61,970 bases of DNA, taken from Streptomyces sp. S3(2020). GTDB lineage: Bacteria; Actinomycetota; Actinomycetes; Streptomycetales; Streptomycetaceae. Where the stretch lies: positions 1-61,970 of the forward strand of contig NZ_JABERD010000034.1 in the NCBI RefSeq assembly GCF_013044505.1, written 5' to 3'. The position numbers and the translations under genes were made by a program. A model generated the notes under the pieces. That model did no database searches. It was given only the letters and a program-made list of their open reading frames with translations, and had not been told where the DNA came from. Position 1 is the stretch's first letter; each line of letters begins with the position of its first letter. Shown piece by piece: positions 59,758-61,970 of this stretch.

Positions 59758-60264
59758 TCAGGTCCCCGTGGACCTGAGTGTCGACATCTCCTCGTTCATC
59801 GCCGCGAGGAAGCGGGCCGCCACGGCGAGCTCCTCGTCGGTGAAGCGCGCGCGGGCCTGCTCGGCGGCCCTGGCGAGGGGACGGAAGTAGCCGCGGGCCG
59901 CGACCTTGGCGTCGGACGCGTAGTACAGGTGGACCACCCGCCGGTCGCTGCTCTCCCTGACGCGGCGGATGTGCCCGGCGCCCTCCAGCCGGTCCAGGCA
60001 GGCGGTGACGGCTCCGGAGGTCAGCCCGAGGTGGGTGCGCAGCCGCCCCGGCGTCATCGGTCCTTCGGCGTCCAGGATCGCCGCCAGCGCCTGCACATCG
60101 GTGGCGTGCAGCCCGTGCTCCCCGGCGAACCCGTGGACCAGACGGTTGATCTCACCGTTCATCCGCCGCAACTGCACGGCGAGCGATTGAAGATCGGTCC
60201 CCGGAGGATCCGCGGGAGGTCCGGCCGTCGTCGTGCGCTGGTCCGGGTCGTCTGCTGTGGCCAC
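59758..60264 (-). CDS. MarR family transcriptional regulator
   Basis: 168 residues. Winged helix: HATDVQALAAILDAEGPMTPGRLRTHLGLTSGAVTACLDRLEGAGHIRRVRESSDRRVVHLYYA, with the SxDRR wing motif. It lies 114 bp upstream of the MMPL gene on the same strand, which holds two dyads, so it probably represses the transporter until a lipophilic effector binds. It is divergent from the SDR gene at 60370. Confidence 0.91.
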   Translation of the reverse strand: MATADDPDQRTTTAGPPADPPGTDLQSLAVQLRRMNGEINRLVHGFAGEHGLHATDVQALAAILDAEGPMTPGRLRTHLGLTSGAVTACLDRLEGAGHIRRVRESSDRRVVHLYYASDAKVAARGYFRPLARAAEQARARFTDEELAVAARFLAAMNEEMSTLRSTGT

Positions 60265-60369
60265 ACGAGCAGCCTATAGACGAGCGGCCCGGAGAAACGA
60301 CCGCATCCGTCACGGCTCCGCCGGTGGAAGTGATCACAGGGGGATGTCGACACGGAGGACCGAGGACTG

Positions 60370-61899
60370 ATGAACGCCGAGGACCCCGGACCCGGGCTGC
60401 GCTGCCTGGTGACCGGCGCTACGGGATACATCGGAGGCCGGCTCGCCCCCGAACTGCTGGCCGAGGGGCATCGGGTGCGCTGTCTGGCCCGGTCCCCCGG
60501 CAAGCTGCGCGACCATCCCTGGGCGGGTGAGGCGGAGGTGGTGCGCGGGGACGTCCTGGACGCGGCAGCGGTCGCCGAGGCCATGCGCGGGATCGACGTC
60601 GCCTACTACCTGGTCCACGCGCTCGGCACGGGCGACACCTTCGAGGAGACCGACCGGCGGGCGGCCCGGATCTTCGGCGAGCGGGCCCGCGCCGCGGGCG
60701 TACGGCGGATCGTCTACCTGGGCGGTCTCACCCCCGAGGGCGTGCCGGAGCGGGAGCTGTCGCCGCATCTGCGCTCACGGGCCGAGGTGGGCCGCATCCT
60801 GCTGGCCTCCGGCGTGCCCACCACCGTGCTGCGGGCGGCGGTCGTCATCGGTTCGGGCTCGGCGTCCTTCGAGATGCTGCGCTATCTCACCGAGCGGCTG
60901 CCGGTGATGGTGACCCCGAGCTGGGTGCACACCCGGATCCAGCCCGTGGCGGTGCGGGACGTGCTGCGCGCTCTCGTCGGCAGCGCCCGTATGCCGGCCG
61001 AGGTCAGCCGCGCCTTCGACATCGGCGGGCCGGACGTCCTCACCTACCGGGAGATGATGACCGGGTACGCGGCCGTCGCGGAGCTTCCCCGGCGGATCAT
61101 CCTCCCGGTGCCCGTGCTCACGCCCGGTCTGTCCAGTCACTGGGTCGGACTGGTGACGCCCGTACCGGCCGCCATCGCGCGACCGCTCGCCGAGTCCCTG
61201 CGGCACGAGGTCGTCTGCCACGAGCACGACATCTCCCGGTACGTGCCCGATCCGCCCGGTCATCCCATCGGCTTCGACGAGGCGGTACGGCTGGCCCTGC
61301 AGCGGGTCCGCGACGCCCAGGTGACGACACGCTGGTCCTCGGCGTCGGTCCCCGGTGCGCCCAGCGACCCGCTGCCCACCGACCCCGACTGGGCCGGCGG
61401 CAGCCTGTACACGGATGTGCGGGAGCTGCCCGTGGACGCCTCGCGCCCGGACCTGTGGCGGGTCATCGAGGGGATCGGCGGGGACAACGGCTGGTACTCC
61501 TTCCCGCTGGCCTGGGCCGTGCGCGGCCGCCTGGACCGGCTGGTGGGCGGCGTCGGTCTGCGCCGGGGGCGCCGTGACGCGGCAAGGCTGCGGGTCGGCG
61601 ACTCCCTGGACTTCTGGCGGGTGGAGGAGATCGAGCCGGGGCGGCTGCTGCGGCTGCGGGCCGAGATGCGACTGCCCGGCCTCGCCTGGCTGGAGATGTC
61701 CGCGGAGAGCGACGACGACGGGCGCACCCGCTACCGCCAGCGGGCCCTGTTCCATCCGCACGGCCTGCTCGGCCACGCGTACTGGTGGAGTGTCTCGCCC
61801 TTCCACGCCGTGGTGTTCGGCGGGATGGCCCGCAACATCGCACGGACCGCGGCCCGCACCCAGGCCGCTCGGAAGGCCAGCAGGGCCATCTGCAGATAG
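60370..61899 (+). CDS. SDR family NAD(P)H-binding protein with C-terminal DUF2867 domain
   Basis: 509 residues. The N-terminal Rossmann domain (1-290) has CLVTGATGYIGGRLAPELLAEGHRVRCLARSP and a partial NmrA/atypical SDR pattern without an obvious YxxxK. The C-terminal part (about 340-490) matches DUF2867: LWRVIEGIGGDNGWYSFPLAWAVRGRLDRLVGGVGLRRGRRD, then LDFWRVEEIEPGRLLRLRAEMRLPGLAWLEM. Such two-domain proteins occur widely in actinobacteria, with no firmly known reaction. The start is the ATG following GGAGGACCGAGGACTG. Its 3' end may overlap a convergent gene. Confidence 0.88.
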   Translation: MNAEDPGPGLRCLVTGATGYIGGRLAPELLAEGHRVRCLARSPGKLRDHPWAGEAEVVRGDVLDAAAVAEAMRGIDVAYYLVHALGTGDTFEETDRRAARIFGERARAAGVRRIVYLGGLTPEGVPERELSPHLRSRAEVGRILLASGVPTTVLRAAVVIGSGSASFEMLRYLTERLPVMVTPSWVHTRIQPVAVRDVLRALVGSARMPAEVSRAFDIGGPDVLTYREMMTGYAAVAELPRRIILPVPVLTPGLSSHWVGLVTPVPAAIARPLAESLRHEVVCHEHDISRYVPDPPGHPIGFDEAVRLALQRVRDAQVTTRWSSASVPGAPSDPLPTDPDWAGGSLYTDVRELPVDASRPDLWRVIEGIGGDNGWYSFPLAWAVRGRLDRLVGGVGLRRGRRDAARLRVGDSLDFWRVEEIEPGRLLRLRAEMRLPGLAWLEMSAESDDDGRTRYRQRALFHPHGLLGHAYWWSVSPFHAVVFGGMARNIARTAARTQAARKASRAICR

Positions 61900-61970
61900 A
61901 CGAAGTCGCCCATCCCCAGATCCCGGGCGGCGAAGAGCCCGCGCGCGACGCCCAGCAACTCCTCGATCTC
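61731..61970 (-). CDS. 3' end of a gene entering from the right edge (partial, unrecognised)
   Basis: The frame is open to the window's end and, outside the overlap with the SDR gene, has strong third-position GC (about 24 of 26 codons), reading EIEELLGVARGLFAARDLGMGDFVYLQM. Its in-frame stop is at 61731, which would mean a 169-bp convergent overlap with the SDR gene. The two frames share wobble positions there, so codon bias cannot decide the matter. Family not recognised. Confidence 0.35.
   Translation of the reverse strand, partial: EIEELLGVARGLFAARDLGMGDFVYLQMALLAFRAAWVRAAVRAMLRAIPPNTTAWKGETLHQYAWPSRPCGWNRARWR

Overview
This is high-GC actinobacterial DNA, almost certainly a Streptomyces chromosome. 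Third codon positions are strongly GC-biased, GTG and TTG starts are used, and there are many 4-base ATGA/GTGA gene overlaps. Several families are typical of the genus: an FHA-ABC2 fusion, an ECF42 sigma factor with a YCII partner, and a GCGCCCC-type intergenic repeat. I recognise no tRNA, rRNA, CRISPR array, phage or transposase. All long antisense open frames were treated as GC shadows.

Region 1 (1-18.5 kb) is mostly ordinary metabolism. It holds an FHA-ABC2 exporter, small SnoaL-like and DUF1905-like proteins, two aldo/keto reductases, a LysR regulator, a Tat-exported carotenoid-oxygenase-type enzyme, a DinB protein, adenosine deaminase, a VOC protein, a flavin-type oxidoreductase, phosphoketolase, an aldehyde dehydrogenase with its likely MarR regulator, and two conserved proteins of unknown role. 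Several promoter-proximal dyads and tandem repeats are visible: a 62-bp perfect palindrome at the left edge, a 17-bp ATTACCCC-type palindrome at 3150, a 17-bp tandem repeat at 5008, and an operator-like dyad at 16777.

Region 2 (17.4-25 kb) is a nitrogen module. A cytoplasmic AmiC-like binding protein precedes a complete urea ABC transporter, urtABCDE, whose genes after urtB overlap. A triple GAAAC-type repeat with 11-bp period lies upstream of urtA and resembles a GlnR site. It is followed by a convergent ECF42 sigma/YCII pair.

Region 3 (25-38 kb) is a sulfur-scavenging module. An operon runs sfnG, a DszC-like oxidoreductase, an FMN reductase, an SfnB-like oxidoreductase and ssuD. It is preceded by a 27-residue leader peptide with a Cys-Cys pair, and a divergent LysR gene. 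A five-gene peptide/nickel-type ABC importer follows, with an AT-rich dyad in front of it.

Region 4 (38-52.3 kb) is the most interesting part: an isonitrile lipopeptide metallophore locus of the ScoA-E / Rv0097-Rv0101 type. It encodes a C-A-T-R NRPS, an ACP, an acyl-ACP ligase, an FcoT-like protein, a non-haem iron isonitrile synthase, a second ACP, a KASIII, an MFS exporter and an Asp/Asn beta-hydroxylase-like enzyme. Directly downstream, on the same strand, is a siderophore-type ABC importer. The import and biosynthesis ends share a 14-bp motif, so export and re-import of one metal chelator is plausible. Region 5 (52.5-57 kb), on the same strand, is a copper-handling operon: a small Met/His-tailed membrane protein, a CopA-type ATPase, a PCu(A)C-like protein, a Met/His-rich membrane protein and an ECF sigma factor. 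The juxtaposition suggests copper as the metal, but zinc is not excluded by sequence.

Region 6 (57-62 kb) holds an MMPL transporter with a MarR regulator and two dyads between them, an SDR/DUF2867 protein, and the 3' end of a gene entering from the right edge.
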